In this document: piece after piece, positions 42,068 through 53,450 of the stretch | How the letters are laid out: each line of letters begins with the position of its first letter | Numbering within the stretch: the stretch's first letter is position 1 | DNA from: Sporothrix humicola | Lineage: Eukaryota > Ascomycota > Sordariomycetes > Ophiostomatales > Ophiostomataceae | DNA: 64,000 nucleotides | Assembly: GCA_021396245.1 (NCBI GenBank) | Contig: WNYE01000050.1 | Span: 1 to 64,000, forward strand | Direction of reading: 5' to 3' | Made by a program: the position numbers and the translations under genes | Notes under the pieces: generated by a model | What the model saw: only the letters and a program-made list of their open reading frames with translations | The model's database searches: none | Told to the model about the DNA's origin: nothing

Positions 42068-42469
42068 CTATCTTCCAATGGCGCACTTAATGTCTATTTG
42101 TTCTGTGACTGTGTGGTGGTGATTGTGGTGGCAGTGGCCATCTCCAGCTTCATGATGATCACAGCACTTAGTTCTCTACCACGACTACTTACTATGTTTC
42201 CATTCTATTTGATTGACTTCGACAATGAGTGTGGTCTCTAGGCATGCGAGCATAGGTGGATGAACAGGCGATATGAAGTTTCGGCCGGTAATCGACTGAC
42301 TGTCATAGTCTTCGTATTGATAGATAGGGTTCTCCGCACGGATTTTCTGACCGAAAGCTACATCGTCAATGTGTTCCGTGCCGTTATTCTTTGGCACGAA
42401 ATCTCTTGTCCAAACGTGTCCTCCGAGCTGCCAGCTTCGATGAAGGTTGAGTTGCAGTCTGCCCAACAT
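42068..42469 (-). CDS. Possible small spliced gene, 105 aa
   Basis: In the gene-poor stretch the minus strand holds a frame from an ATG at 42469 with mixed, non-repetitive composition (WQLGGHVWTRDFVPKNNG, AENPIYQYEDYDSQS, SPVHPPMLACLETT). It runs into a consensus GTAAGT donor at 42192. Joining to the CACACAG acceptor at 42109 keeps frame and adds 13 residues before a TAG at 42068, total 105 aa. The upstream frame at about 42520-42711 is also open but not joined convincingly. No family recognised, no signal peptide. It may be a lineage-specific gene, a decayed gene fragment or chance. Confidence 0.3.
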
Positions 42470-44279
42470 CGAGTGAGAAATTATCTGTATATGCCTAGAC
42501 GTAAACAAGGAGGTTTCTATTCAGCATAAGTGGCGATAATAACCACCATGATGATATTTTCATAATTTGCATCCTCGCAAGAAGTGGACATTGTCGAAAA
42601 TACCATGGTTGGAAAACAGGAATTTAGGACAAGACGATCATTTTCAGCATATTTCGTACAAAATGTATGAAAAGGGTGAAGATATTCGCGTCGGTGTGGT
42701 TGTTCTGACATGTTTGCAATAATTTGTCATCTAGCCAAACTGACTAAGAGGAGTTGAATAGCCCTACGGGGAGACACAATTTGCGGGCTGCTGTGCTGCT
42801 AGAAACAAAACAGTATGTGGACTTATTCCGCGCCGGCAATTCAAAAGAAAGAGAATCAGAGCAATAAGAGTAAAATCGTAAAAAATAAAGTAGCCGCCAC
42901 TGGAAACGCCGCTTGAAACGCCGCCAGGTCTCGGCAGCGACCGGGTATCGGTAATAGAGCTACCCGGAGATCAAGTAAATTTTGTTACAGTGCCACCAAC
43001 GACCGCAACTCCGGAGAAGTCAAATCCAAGGCGAATGTGCGGCGAAAAAAAGAAGGAGAAAATCAAAGAAAGAGAGGTTGAAACGAAAGCAGACGCATGG
43101 AGAATGCGAAATGGACAAAGAAGTGGTCGCGATATTATCCAGTTAGATTGACGAGCGACTTCCGGTATACTAAGTTGCAAGTTGACGTTCTTGGTGAGCG
43201 TTGGGGAAGACTGGACATAGGCTGGAAGGCTCCAGGTTTGATTAAAACTTCAAGATCGGTGTGCGGGCTTGTCCATCGAGAAGACGGCGGAAAACCAAAG
43301 CGAGCGACCGTTCGTGATGTTCATTCTTTCTATTCCTCGATTTGTCCTAGGTCGAGATTCTTGTTGGGATAAATGCCACCTGCCACTGGACAAATGGTGA
43401 TCTTTGACGATTGTAGGTGTAGGAAAACGTCTAGAACTAAGCTACGTTTACAAATAAGAGATGAGATATATCACCAAAAGGGATGAGATATATCATAAAA
43501 CTGGGCTGGATGAATATGGGATCCTTCAAATATCATACGTAAAACAGCTGTCATTCGTCGCCGTTGCATCCTAAAGCCTGGGGATGAATAAGGGACTGCG
43601 AGCCAGTTGACGGAGCGTACAGCCCACGATCCTTTTCGCCTCGAACCTCACGCAATGTCCAGGCCTCCCTCTCCATATGCCCGCATTTGTTCACAAACTC
43701 CGTAACTTGCAACTTGCAACTTTAAATTCCCAAGGTAAAAGCTCTCCACGGAGATGGTTCCGCAGCCTTGACAGCCCAGGCATCGAGACTTGCCAGGCCT
43801 CAAGACGCTACGCTGACAAGGGCAGCTGAGCACATTTTTCAAGGTCAGCGATGGTCTTGGACGTCGAAAGCCAAGACGACCCTGCATCCGGACTGCCGCA
43901 AATATGATATGATGATACGACGATGCCTGCTGTTAGACTCTTTATGCAATCTACAGTCGATACCCACGTGTGGCAGTTTCGCCACGGCAACTTCCAACAG
44001 GCCGAACGGTGAGGAGAAGCTGTGGTTGATCACGGTTTAGAATGTTCGATTTATCATCTAGAATCACGTCACAACTGTCAAAATGGAAAGATCAAGATGG
44101 AAAATGCCCCTCTGGCAATTTGAATTCAATGCAATGTCGGAGTTACACTTCAGATGACAAATGCTGAAGACTTTTCAAAAATATCGGGCTCAAATCAAAT
44201 TCTACACCAGACCAGGGTACGCGCAAGCTTTACCTCCTTCTTCTTCGCTATTTTACAATTTCGACGACCGATCTTCTAG
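42470..44279. other. Intergenic before the oligopeptidase 3' end
   Basis: About 1.8 kb, no gene supported. Short frames such as 43097-43372 (plus) look random. The last 150 bp are the 3' flank of the M3 oligopeptidase gene. Confidence 0.45.
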
Positions 44280-46442
44280 TCACGCCGTAATGCCCAGGTC
44301 CTTGTAGAACGCCTCGCCGTTGGGCTTGCGGCCCAGGAACTGCTCCAGCGTCTTCATCTCGTCCTGCGATCCGCCGCGCTCCAGCACCGTGTGGCGGTAC
44401 CGCCGACCCTCAGTGCCGTTCATGGGGTTCGCCTTGAAGACGGTGTAGAACATGTCGGTTGAGTACACCTGGGAGTACAGGTAGCCGTAGTATCCGGCGT
44501 CGTAGCCGCCAATCAGGTGGCCGAAGCAGGCCTGGCCGTTGCCCCAGTTGTTGGGCTGGCCCTCGGCCTCGGGGCCCTTGATGCCCGAAATCTGGGCACG
44601 CAGGTCGTTGTACACGCTGCTGATGTCCATCTTCTCGACGACCTCGTGCGACTCGGGCGCGTGCACAGTCATGTCAAAGATGCCAAAGTGCAGCTGGCGC
44701 AGGTTGAAGAGGGCGTCGTTGACGTGCTTGGTGGCCACCAGCTTCTCGACGAGGCTGTCGGGGATGGGCTTGCCGGATTCATAGTGGCTGCTAAGCGCCT
44801 TGATCTGTGGCGGGCTCCAGCACCAGTTCTCGAGCATCTGGCTGGGCGCCTCGACAAAGTCGCGCACAGTTGACGTGCCGTGGAAGCGCGAGAACTGCGT
44901 GCGGCCTGCCAGGTCGTGGATGCCGTGGCCCAGCTCGTGGAAGAGCGTGACGACCTCGTCATGCTTTAGCAGCGACGGCTTGGTGGGAGTCGGCTTGCTG
45001 AAGTTGCAGACAAGGGCCGTGGCAGGGTAGCGGCGAGTGCCGTTGGAGGTCTGGTAGCCAGGCTGCATGTTGAAGTTGGCGGCGTGGCCGTACTTGCCCT
45101 GGCGCGGGTGAAGGTCAAGATACAGGTAGCCAACGAAGCCCTCGCCCTCTGACTTGTCGTCCCAGACGCTGAACAAAATGACATCCTCGTGCCACACAAT
45201 GTCCTCAGCCTTGCCGGTGGGGCTGATGCGAGCACGCTCCTCGGGACCAAGCTCGACAAAGACAAAGCCAAACAGCTCCTCAAAGATCTTCAGCATGCCA
45301 GCAACAGTGGAGCGCAGAGGGAAGTACTCGGCAATCTCGTTCTCGTCGATGCTGTACTCCTTCTCGATCATGAGGCGATCGTAGTAGCGGTGATCCCATA
45401 GGTAATAGTTACCGTCGAACGGCAGATTCAGTGCAGCAGAATCCGTCTTCTTGAGCTCCAGCAGGTGGTCAATCTCCTTGACACCGCCTGCGGCCAGCTT
45501 CTTGCGCAGGTCAGCCAAAAAGTCGTCAACAGTCTTAACGTCCTTGGCCATCTTGTCCTCAAGACGAAGGGCAGCATGGTTCGGGTAGCCGAGCATGCGA
45601 GCAGCCTCGTCGCGCAGCAGGACAGCCTCGCGGAACAGTGGGGCATTGGCATTGCACTTGTTCTCGTTATCAACAAAGATACGCTTCCGCACCTCCGGGT
45701 TCTTGGCGAACTTGAGCGCAGGGAACAGGTCCGGGTACTTGAACGACAGGCGGACCTTGCCGGCGTTCTCGCTGCCCTCCTCGCCCTTGTCGAGGCCGTC
45801 AATCAGGTCAGCCGGCACGCCGTCCAGCTCCTCGCGGGTAAACCAGATGCCGTCGTTCTCCTCGTTGAGGTTCTTCTGGAAGTCGATCTGGATCTGGCTC
45901 AGCCGCTTCTTGATCTCCTTGAAACGGTCACGCTGCGCGCCAGCAGGGAGGTTCAGACCATTCTTAATGTAACCCTTGTGCTCGCGGACGAGCAGGCGAG
46001 CACTCTCTGCATTCAGAGGCGTCACCGCGCCGCCCACAGTCCCGCCCGTCGCCTCCAGGGCGTCCTTGCCGCCGTACGTCTCCACGACGGCATCGACGAC
46101 CTTGAAGACGTCCTCGCGCATGTTGCACTCAATGCCAAACTCGTCCATCAGGCGCGTGGCCTCGGTACTGGCATCACGCAGCTCGCTGTCGGCCGACACA
46201 TACTGGTAGAAGCCAAGAATGTGGGCAGAGAGTGAGACTTCGTTCTCGTCGTCAATCTGGGGACCCATGACCTTGTCAAAGGTTGTCTTGCTGGCATCCG
46301 AGACGGGCGGGACATCGGCGACGACCTTGTCCAAGATGGACCGTGTCTTGTCGCAGATGGCCTTGGCGTCGGCCACGATGCTCTCCTTGGTGCCCGTAAA
46401 AGTCGGCGGAGCCTGGGGCGGGTTCTTGTACTTGTCGGCCAT
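44280..46442 (-). CDS. M3 metallopeptidase, saccharolysin / thimet oligopeptidase
   Basis: From the ATG at 46442 (MADKYKNPPQAPP) the protein has 720 aa, the normal length for fungal saccharolysin (Prd1/MepB family). The zinc site FHELGHGIHDL (His about 502, Glu 503, His 506) and the downstream family segment with ENWCWSP (third ligand helix) are present, and the C-terminus GGSQDEMKTLEQFLGRKPN is typical. It cuts short peptides in the cytosol and, in yeast, also in the mitochondrial intermembrane space. The frame stays open and coding-like for at least 60 codons upstream of this ATG without another ATG, encoding a basic, Ser/Thr-rich, presequence-like stretch; see findings. No intron inside the CDS. 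Function call is firm; the N-terminus is not. Confidence 0.94.
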   Translation of the reverse strand: MADKYKNPPQAPPTFTGTKESIVADAKAICDKTRSILDKVVADVPPVSDASKTTFDKVMGPQIDDENEVSLSAHILGFYQYVSADSELRDASTEATRLMDEFGIECNMREDVFKVVDAVVETYGGKDALEATGGTVGGAVTPLNAESARLLVREHKGYIKNGLNLPAGAQRDRFKEIKKRLSQIQIDFQKNLNEENDGIWFTREELDGVPADLIDGLDKGEEGSENAGKVRLSFKYPDLFPALKFAKNPEVRKRIFVDNENKCNANAPLFREAVLLRDEAARMLGYPNHAALRLEDKMAKDVKTVDDFLADLRKKLAAGGVKEIDHLLELKKTDSAALNLPFDGNYYLWDHRYYDRLMIEKEYSIDENEIAEYFPLRSTVAGMLKIFEELFGFVFVELGPEERARISPTGKAEDIVWHEDVILFSVWDDKSEGEGFVGYLYLDLHPRQGKYGHAANFNMQPGYQTSNGTRRYPATALVCNFSKPTPTKPSLLKHDEVVTLFHELGHGIHDLAGRTQFSRFHGTSTVRDFVEAPSQMLENWCWSPPQIKALSSHYESGKPIPDSLVEKLVATKHVNDALFNLRQLHFGIFDMTVHAPESHEVVEKMDISSVYNDLRAQISGIKGPEAEGQPNNWGNGQACFGHLIGGYDAGYYGYLYSQVYSTDMFYTVFKANPMNGTEGRRYRHTVLERGGSQDEMKTLEQFLGRKPNGEAFYKDLGITA

Positions 46443-47746
46443 ACTTTCAACTGAGGGGTTCGTGAAGATGGGCTTATAGGATGCGTAGGCAAGGGTTGAT
46501 GTTGAGAACAAGGCTTGGGAAGGAATCGATGTCGTTGGGTAGTTCTTCTGCTGGTCCTTGAGCTGTGTCAAGAAGGGGATCTGAGGCCGAGTCGAACCGC
46601 GGAAGACGGCGAAAGACAGCCGGGGGAGCACGCGGGTTGCCAGCGTGGCGACGTAGGCAACAAAAAGGACGACGACGACAAAAATAAGCAGATAAAAGCG
46701 CTTGGATTTACGCTTGACTGACTTGCTTCGAGATGGCGGACGACGAGGTTGAGGCTGAGATCGAGGCGAGGAGCTGCAGCTGCGATCAGGACTGTGGGGG
46801 TCGGAAGAGGGAATTGGGGTGTAAGAATCCAGCGTGAATGGCTTTGTTGGAACCTCGGGGAAAGGTGGCGAACAATTGACAGCTCACGGGTGGATGCAGG
46901 GTCGAAGTGATAAAAGAGCAAAAAGGAGAAGTGAAAGTGACAGCGGGAGAGGAAATACGGGAAGAAGCAGAAATGACAGAAGGAGGGGAATTGGGAGGAC
47001 AAGGCAGAGGTGAACAAGGGCAACTACGACGGCAGCTGCTGCAGATGAGGGGCGTTGTAGCTGCCACTTTAGCGTAATGCGGGGACCGTGGAATGCTGCG
47101 TTGGCAGGTGCGGTCTGCGAGATGCCTGTGCCGTCCATCTCCATCGGGCCACGACACAGGGGGCAGGTGCAACCATCAAGCGATGGTAGGAGCACAATCA
47201 ACTGTGTGTCGCATTAAAGCATATCAGTTTATCCGTAGAGGGTCAATGCGATGCTCATATGTTAGTGACGAAGGATTCTGGATGGGAAAAGGTCGCCGGC
47301 AGCAGGCGGCAGATAAGATGATGATCCCACGCCTGTCGTCACGGCCAAGACACGCAAAGCTGGTAGAACGAAGACCAAAAATGCAAAGAAAAAAGCGACA
47401 GCAGAATATCAAAGTAAAAGCAAAATCCAAATGTATTCAACGCATCGACCTAAGCAAATCAACGCCGGTCCAACCCATGCTCCCAGGTGATATTTATGTA
47501 CGCAAAAGCAATCCCTTCTGGCATCGTCTTCGTGGACGAAAAATGCCATAAAATTCAAGTCCGGCATCATCTGACCACCGGTTCTTCGTGTTCTCTCCCC
47601 CTGGCGAGCCTGAGAGTCTAGATGCTGTGGCACCCCAACAACTCCCCCAGCAGCCGCCCTTTGTTCATCCCCTCACTGTGGCCGCCAGCCCTTTGTCGCG
47701 AGTCCACGCTGACAGCCAAAATTCGTTAAACACCGTTCCTGTCGTT
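46443..47746. other. Intergenic with open N-terminal extension
   Basis: The first 440 bp upstream of the oligopeptidase ATG stay open in its frame (back to a TGA near 46890) and encode a hydrophobic segment then a presequence-like stretch. The rest is CT-rich on the minus strand up to about 47200, then the 3' flank of the Cdc4-like gene. No separate gene seen. Confidence 0.45.
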
Positions 47747-48391
47747 CTAGTTGGCGAGAATTGTCCGGACAAGGTCTGCAAGAGGGTTAGCACAGTGGAA
47801 ACAACACTTCGTCAATGGTTCTATTCAATCCCCGATGCGTCGGGCAGACCGCACACATCGCGCAGATTGGAAACATACCTGTGTAGTTGACCTGTCCTGA
47901 GCTGGTGTCGACAGCCTTCAGCAGCTCGTCAACCTCCTCGTCGGTCATCTTCTCGCCCAGGTTCGTCAGGATGTACTTGAGCTGGCCAACGCCAATGTAA
48001 CCGGTCATGTCCTTGTCGAAGACCTGGAAACCACGGCAGTACTCCTCGGGCTCGCCGGGATCACGGAAGCCGCCGGGGCGGTTCAGGATGCGCTGGAAGG
48101 TCTCGAAGTCGACTGCGATCGTTAGTCTGGTGTTCTTTGTTTCGTTCCAGCGCGAGCGGTTGGAAGGGGCCTTGTTGAAGACGCCCCAAACACCGGGAAG
48201 GGCTACTCACAGTCACCGCCAACGTTCTTCTCGAGGTCGCGGACCTCGCTCAGGGTAGGGTTCTGGCCGCATGCGCGCAGCAGGTCACCGAGGCTGTCGA
48301 GAGCGACACGGCCGTTGCCGCGCTTGTCGAACAGGGAGAAAGCCTCCTTGTAGTTGGTAGAAGCCTGAGCGTCGAACTGGTTAGAAGCCAT
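47747..48391 (-). CDS. cdc4: Cdc4-type myosin light chain (EF-hand protein)
   Basis: Three exons on the minus strand: 48391-48211, 48112-47879 and 47775-47747, with introns of 98 and 103 bp (GTGAGT and GTATGT donors); the product has 147 aa. Four EF-hand-like units: FSLFDKRGNGRVALDS (first), FQVFDKDMTGYIGVGQL (third), with linkers DLLRACGQNPT and ILTNLGEKMTDEEVDELLK typical of calmodulin superfamily light chains, ending DLVRTILAN. Position 12 of loops one and three is not Glu, so calcium binding is probably lost, as in fission-yeast Cdc4, the essential light chain of the type II myosin in the cytokinetic ring. Calmodulin itself can be excluded by these loops. The gene is divergent to Bir1, another cell-division gene, 1.9 kb away. 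Confidence 0.9.
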
Positions 48392-50326
48392 GGCGAATGT
48401 GGGAGAAGAGACTGCGCTCGTAAAGAAGGATGGCAGAGGGAGGAAGAAGGTCGAGGAGGACAAAAGTGACGAAAAGGCACATAGAGCAGTTGTGGTGGAG
48501 GAGAGAAAGATGCTGCGATGCCTGTGACGATGGAGAAGAACACAGAAAGTTTGCAGAAAAGGAGGGCGCAATTTGTTGACAGCTCGGTCTCCACGCCGAC
48601 AACAAGCAAAAAAACACCACCAAACCAGCCCTGCTCCCTGGGGCACGATGGGACCTGGAGTCACGCCGTCGACGCTAAAAATCGCCCAAGAGGGGCGAAA
48701 AGCCCTGGGTTTTTAGTACGCCGTAGCATCTGACGGAGGTCCCATTTAGCGGTGTACAAGGGGGGTTCGGCGAGCCTTTGGTGCGATTTTGGCGTCATTT
48801 TTTAGAGAATGGTTCCTGGTCTGTTTGTTGTGATTCGGCGGCGTCGGCAGTGGGTTGGGGCGCTCATCGATCGGTGGTCCTTTTCGCCTTTTCGTCCTTT
48901 TGTCCTTTTGTCCTTTGGTCGCTCTTGTCCCTATTTCCTTGTTTACACTGGCAACGGATGCAGCTCCGGCTGTGCGACTCACCATTGTTTTGATGTGTTA
49001 GTGCTCGAAAGCCTCGAAGAATAGGGGTAGACGGAGAATAAGGTCGGATTGGGACGTGGTGAAATGGATTCCTGCAAAAGACGGTTGGAAAAAAGAAAGC
49101 TGGTGATGTTTGAAGAATGTAGAAGGGAAGAAATGAGAAGAGGGAGGCAGATGGCTTAAGAGGGCAGGAGACAGGCAGGGACGGGAAAGGGGGGCAGAAA
49201 AGGGAAGGCACTGTTTCCTGCGGCTTGAAACAGCAGGGAACACACTCATGCTCTGTGTTCTTGCCGTTCCAGACCTCGTTCTGTCTGCTTGGGCGATAAA
49301 GTGCCCTGTGCGTTATCGATTTGGCGGTGACGAGCGCCCGCCTCAGGCCGCCTTCACATTGCTACAGCAACGACCCCACTTTGTGTTTATCTGGGACAGC
49401 CAGCCAATCCTCACACAGAACACAGAGAGCAGAGGCAATTTGGTGACGGCAAGAAATTGATTGGAAGAGTCTGTTCGGACAATGTTTGGATATTCGAGGC
49501 AATCGACATAGTCCCGCCCAGACTGGGGATTAAAGACATGGTGAGGTCTTACAGGGTTTTGAGAGTGAGGCTTCTCGCATGATCGCGCCTTCCTTCACGC
49601 AAGGAACAATATGGACGCGTTTTCAGAGCATTGCCAGTGTCTGCTCTTGCCAATTTAGCCATAGACACGGTGCAAATAGAGAAGAACCTTCTTATTGCAT
49701 GGTTTGCAGTCATCTTTCCCTTCTTTTCGGACGTCAAAAGCACAAACAATGCCATTGAAAGCTGAATACAACAGAGTATCTCAGACTTTCTGAAGGACGC
49801 AAATCGTCATCTTTGTGTACAGTGAAACGAGGTTGCATTGAATTTGTGCAGTCTAGCATGGGAGTTATGCATGCCGGTATGGGCGCACCAAATTTGGATT
49901 TATGCACCTATGTAAACAAACGCGAAAGCACTGGCCAATCACAGTGTGCCCTTGGCATGCCTGTAAACCGCTAACAAACAGCACCTCCACTCACCACAGC
50001 CAACACACACAAACACAAAGCATACCACCCCTCTGCCAGAAAGCTTGCCGCGCTAAAGCAACGACTCCTCGAACATCAACAGCTTCAACCTGTCTCGTCG
50101 AGTGCCTCTTTCTTCTGTTTCGACATTCATACTTTTTTCCACCTGTCAGTCATTCTCTTTACAACTTCCAACACGACAAGACATCTCAATGAACACGCGA
50201 ACCCGGTAACAAACACAACCTCACCACCCTCTCCTCGACGCGTCTTTTCTCGATTCTCATCAACATCTTCCTCTTCACGACTCGTCCTTTCCCGCCCGGC
50301 TGTGTTCAGCCAAATCCTCCGTCACG
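48392..50326. other. Divergent intergenic, Cdc4-like / Bir1
   Basis: About 1.9 kb between two divergent cell-division genes. It is CT-rich toward each start on the matching strand and contains CCTTTTGTC repeats at 48885-48925. No gene seen. Confidence 0.5.
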
Positions 50327-53151
50327 ATGGACGCAACCGATTACGACGAGCAATACTTTATCTTTGATAACCGGCTGTCCTCTTTCCAGGGCCCGCAGCC
50401 GATCTCTAAACGGAGGCCGTCAACCGCCGCCGGGTCAAGAGCGCCCAAGGCCCTGACATGGCCTCACAAATCACCGGCTCCAATTGATGTAAGTGACGAT
50501 TGTTTGCAGACATTTCCCGCGTTGTTGTTGTTCCCCGCTAACTTCTCAGCTTGCACGAGCCGGCTTCTTCTTCAACCCGCAACCGAGCAATCCTGATAAC
50601 GTCCGTTGCTTTCTCTGCCACAAAGACCTCGACGGCTGGGAAGAGGACGACGACCCGCTCCAAGAACATCTGAAGCACTCGGGCTCGTGTGGCTGGGCTA
50701 TCTGTGCAGCCATTGAGCTCGAGCTGGGCGACGTGGTCAACGAAGACCCGCGCCTTCCCTATCTGCTAGATGCACGCAAATCGACGTTTGCCGGCCGGTG
50801 GCCATACGAGAGCAAGAAGGGCTGGAAATGCAAGACCAAGCAGCTGGCCGAGGCCGGCTGGAAGTACACGCCAACACTCGAGTCGGACGACAACACGACA
50901 TGCACATACTGCCAGCTGGCCCTCGACGGCTGGGAGGCCAGTGACAAGCCAATGTACGTCCACATCCACCACTTTTGGTGTCAACTTTATGTATACACCC
51001 GCTGACAATACCAGGGACGAGCATCAGAGACGGTCACCAAACTGCCCATTCTTCACACTCATCAACTCGAACCCGGCACCGAAAAAGACGGCGCGTGGCA
51101 AGGGAGCTAGAACGTCCAAGGCCACGCGTCTTTCCGTGCAGTCTGTGGCCACAGTGACATCCGACGCGCAGTCCATGGCCGATCCCGACGAGAGTGTGCT
51201 CACAACCGCGACAGTTGTCACCGCGGGCGGCCGTAAAACGGCTGCATCACGGACACGCAAGACCGCCACCGGCACGTCGACGGCTAAGGGTCGCAAGACG
51301 CGTACGAAAAAGGACGAGCCCGTTCCGGTCCCTGAGCCGGCTGTGGAGGAGCCACAAGTTGCCGAAGACGACACGGCCATTGCCGAACCCCAGCAACCAG
51401 CTCCTCCTACTAAGGCCGCCCGGGGCAAGAAGCGGACGAGCGATGAGATCGAGCCGGCCGCAGCTGCTGAGACGGTCGAGGCCCCAGCGCCCAAGAAGAA
51501 GCGAGCGACGCGTGTGCGTGCGAGCAACAACTCGGTGCAGGCCGAAAACAACGACTACGCCATGTTCGATCCCACGCCCAAGGATGCCGACGAGTCGGCC
51601 ATTGAGGCAGAGCTGCGCGCTTTGGAGAAGGACATGGACATGAACGTGGATGTCGACATGGAGCATCAACTGCAGCAGCAACTTGAGAAGGAACAGGAGC
51701 AGGAACTGCCAGTTCCTAAGAAGGGCCGGAAGGCGGGCACACGCAAGGTGTCTAAGCAAACACGCAAGGCGAAAGCCGCCCCTGTCGTTCCAGAGCCCGA
51801 GCCCGAGGTGGAGGTTGTTGAACCTGAGCCAGAGCCTATTCCCGAGCCTGAACCAGAAGTGCAGCAGGAAGAGGAGGAGCCGGAACCCGAGCCGGAGCCA
51901 GAGGTCCAGGAGCCTGAGCCGCCGACACCCATTCCCGAGCCCACCCCCGAGGCCAAGCCGAAGGGCAAGGGCAGAACCACAAAGTCCAAGAAGTTCTCGC
52001 TGCCTCCTCGGTCAAAGTCCGGTCCTCGGTTGTCACTAGAAGATATTGAGCGGATGGAGGCGCTAGATGAGCTGCACGACGACAGCATTATGAGCGTTGG
52101 CAGCTCTGGCACGGTGATCCACGAGGCTGTTCAGGAGCCTGAGGAGCCGGAAGAGGTCGCAGAGGTTGAAGAGGTAGAAGAAGTTGAAGAGCCCGAACCA
52201 GAACCCATCGCACCACCCGCCAAGAAGCGCGGCCGGCCATCGAAGAAGTCGATTGAATCTGCTCGCTCGTCTGCACGGTCCAGTGTCGCCGAGCGGGCGA
52301 TCCTCGCACAACTCGAGGCCACCCTCCCACCAAAGATCACACACATCCCGCCACCCTCGATCCCAGCCATGGCCATGTCCGTCGAAGCCCCTGCACCGGC
52401 ACCGAAGAAGCGCAAGAGCAGCAGCATTTCGACCAAGGAGCCTGCTGTGCCTGCCCCTGCAGCGAGAAAGTTGCAGACGGACAAGGATAAGGCCCTTCCT
52501 CCTCTGCCGCCCAAGTCGAAGCAGGCTCAAGCACAGGCCCAGCAGGAGTCTCGACCAGCCGTTACTGCTGTGCCGGTTCCAGTCGTCCCTGTATCGATGG
52601 CCTCGCGCCTCGAGAGCCCTGCCCCTGCCACGCCTCGCAAGCAGCTCTCGCCGGTTGCGCGTGCCAAGCAGGCAACACTCTCTCCTTCGCAGTCGCCTCA
52701 GTCCTCCGATGCGGAGAACCAGCCGCCGTCGTCACGGCCAGCAACAACGAGCGCCAAGGGCAAGCGCGTTGCGCTGGCACCTATGCAGATCCCGCCGCCA
52801 ACTGTTGCCACGCCCGGTGGTGTGTTGACACCTGTGCGGACGGGCTCTCCCTCAAAGCGGAACAACACTCTAGGCGGACTGAAGAGTGCAGTGTCGTGGT
52901 CGGCCGTCGATGTGGACGCCATCTTTGGGATCAATAAGGAGAACGGCGACGACATTCTGGAGAGTCTGCTGCGCAAGGGCACGGATCTCAGCACACCCGA
53001 GAAGAGCATGACGGTCGAGGAGTTTATCTTCCACAACGCAGGCCAGGCCGAGCGGTTGTTGAAGGAGGACTGCGAGTCGATGGTGAGCATCTTTGAGCAG
53101 CAGGGTTCACGGGCGATGCGTGTCCTGGAGTCACTAGAGGTCGAGGAGTAG
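50327..53151 (+). CDS. bir1: Bir1/survivin-type BIR protein, 900 aa
   Basis: Three exons: 50327-50488, 50550-50953, 51015-53151, with two 61-bp introns (GTAAGT and GTACGT donors). There are two BIR zinc modules: Cys74, Cys77, His94, Cys101 and Cys172, Cys175, His192, Cys199, both CX2C..HX6C; the second is completed only by the splice after SDKPM. Then comes a long acidic, low-complexity part with Pro-Glu repeats (about residues 435-485), an AT-hook-like KKRGRPSKK near 590, many SP/TP sites, and a conserved C-terminal helix (KENGDDILESLLRKG..SMTVEEFIFHNAGQAERLLKEDCE). This is the layout of fungal Bir1/Cut17, the survivin subunit of the chromosomal passenger complex with Aurora kinase and INCENP, acting at centromere and spindle midzone. 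Many CDK-type sites suggest cell-cycle control. Confidence 0.93.
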
Positions 53152-53450
53152 GGTAGCCGGGAGAAACAAAAGGGGCCGGTATGATGATAGGATAATGGGT
53201 TGGGGTCAACTACACGGTACGCTGGAGGAGTCTGGTCAGTTTAGTGGTTACAAGGCATTTGTCAAAGGCGTTTTATCAGGTTTTTTGTTCACTTTTTGGC
53301 TGGGGAACGTTTACTTCGGTCTGTGTTTTCAGGATATTGCGATTCGGTTTATCATTGTCTCATATAAATGGCATATCAATGTGGTTTCATTCACTCTTTG
53401 ACTTTGAACTTTTGTAAACGGCACTGTCCCGTCGTCATGCAATCCTCACT

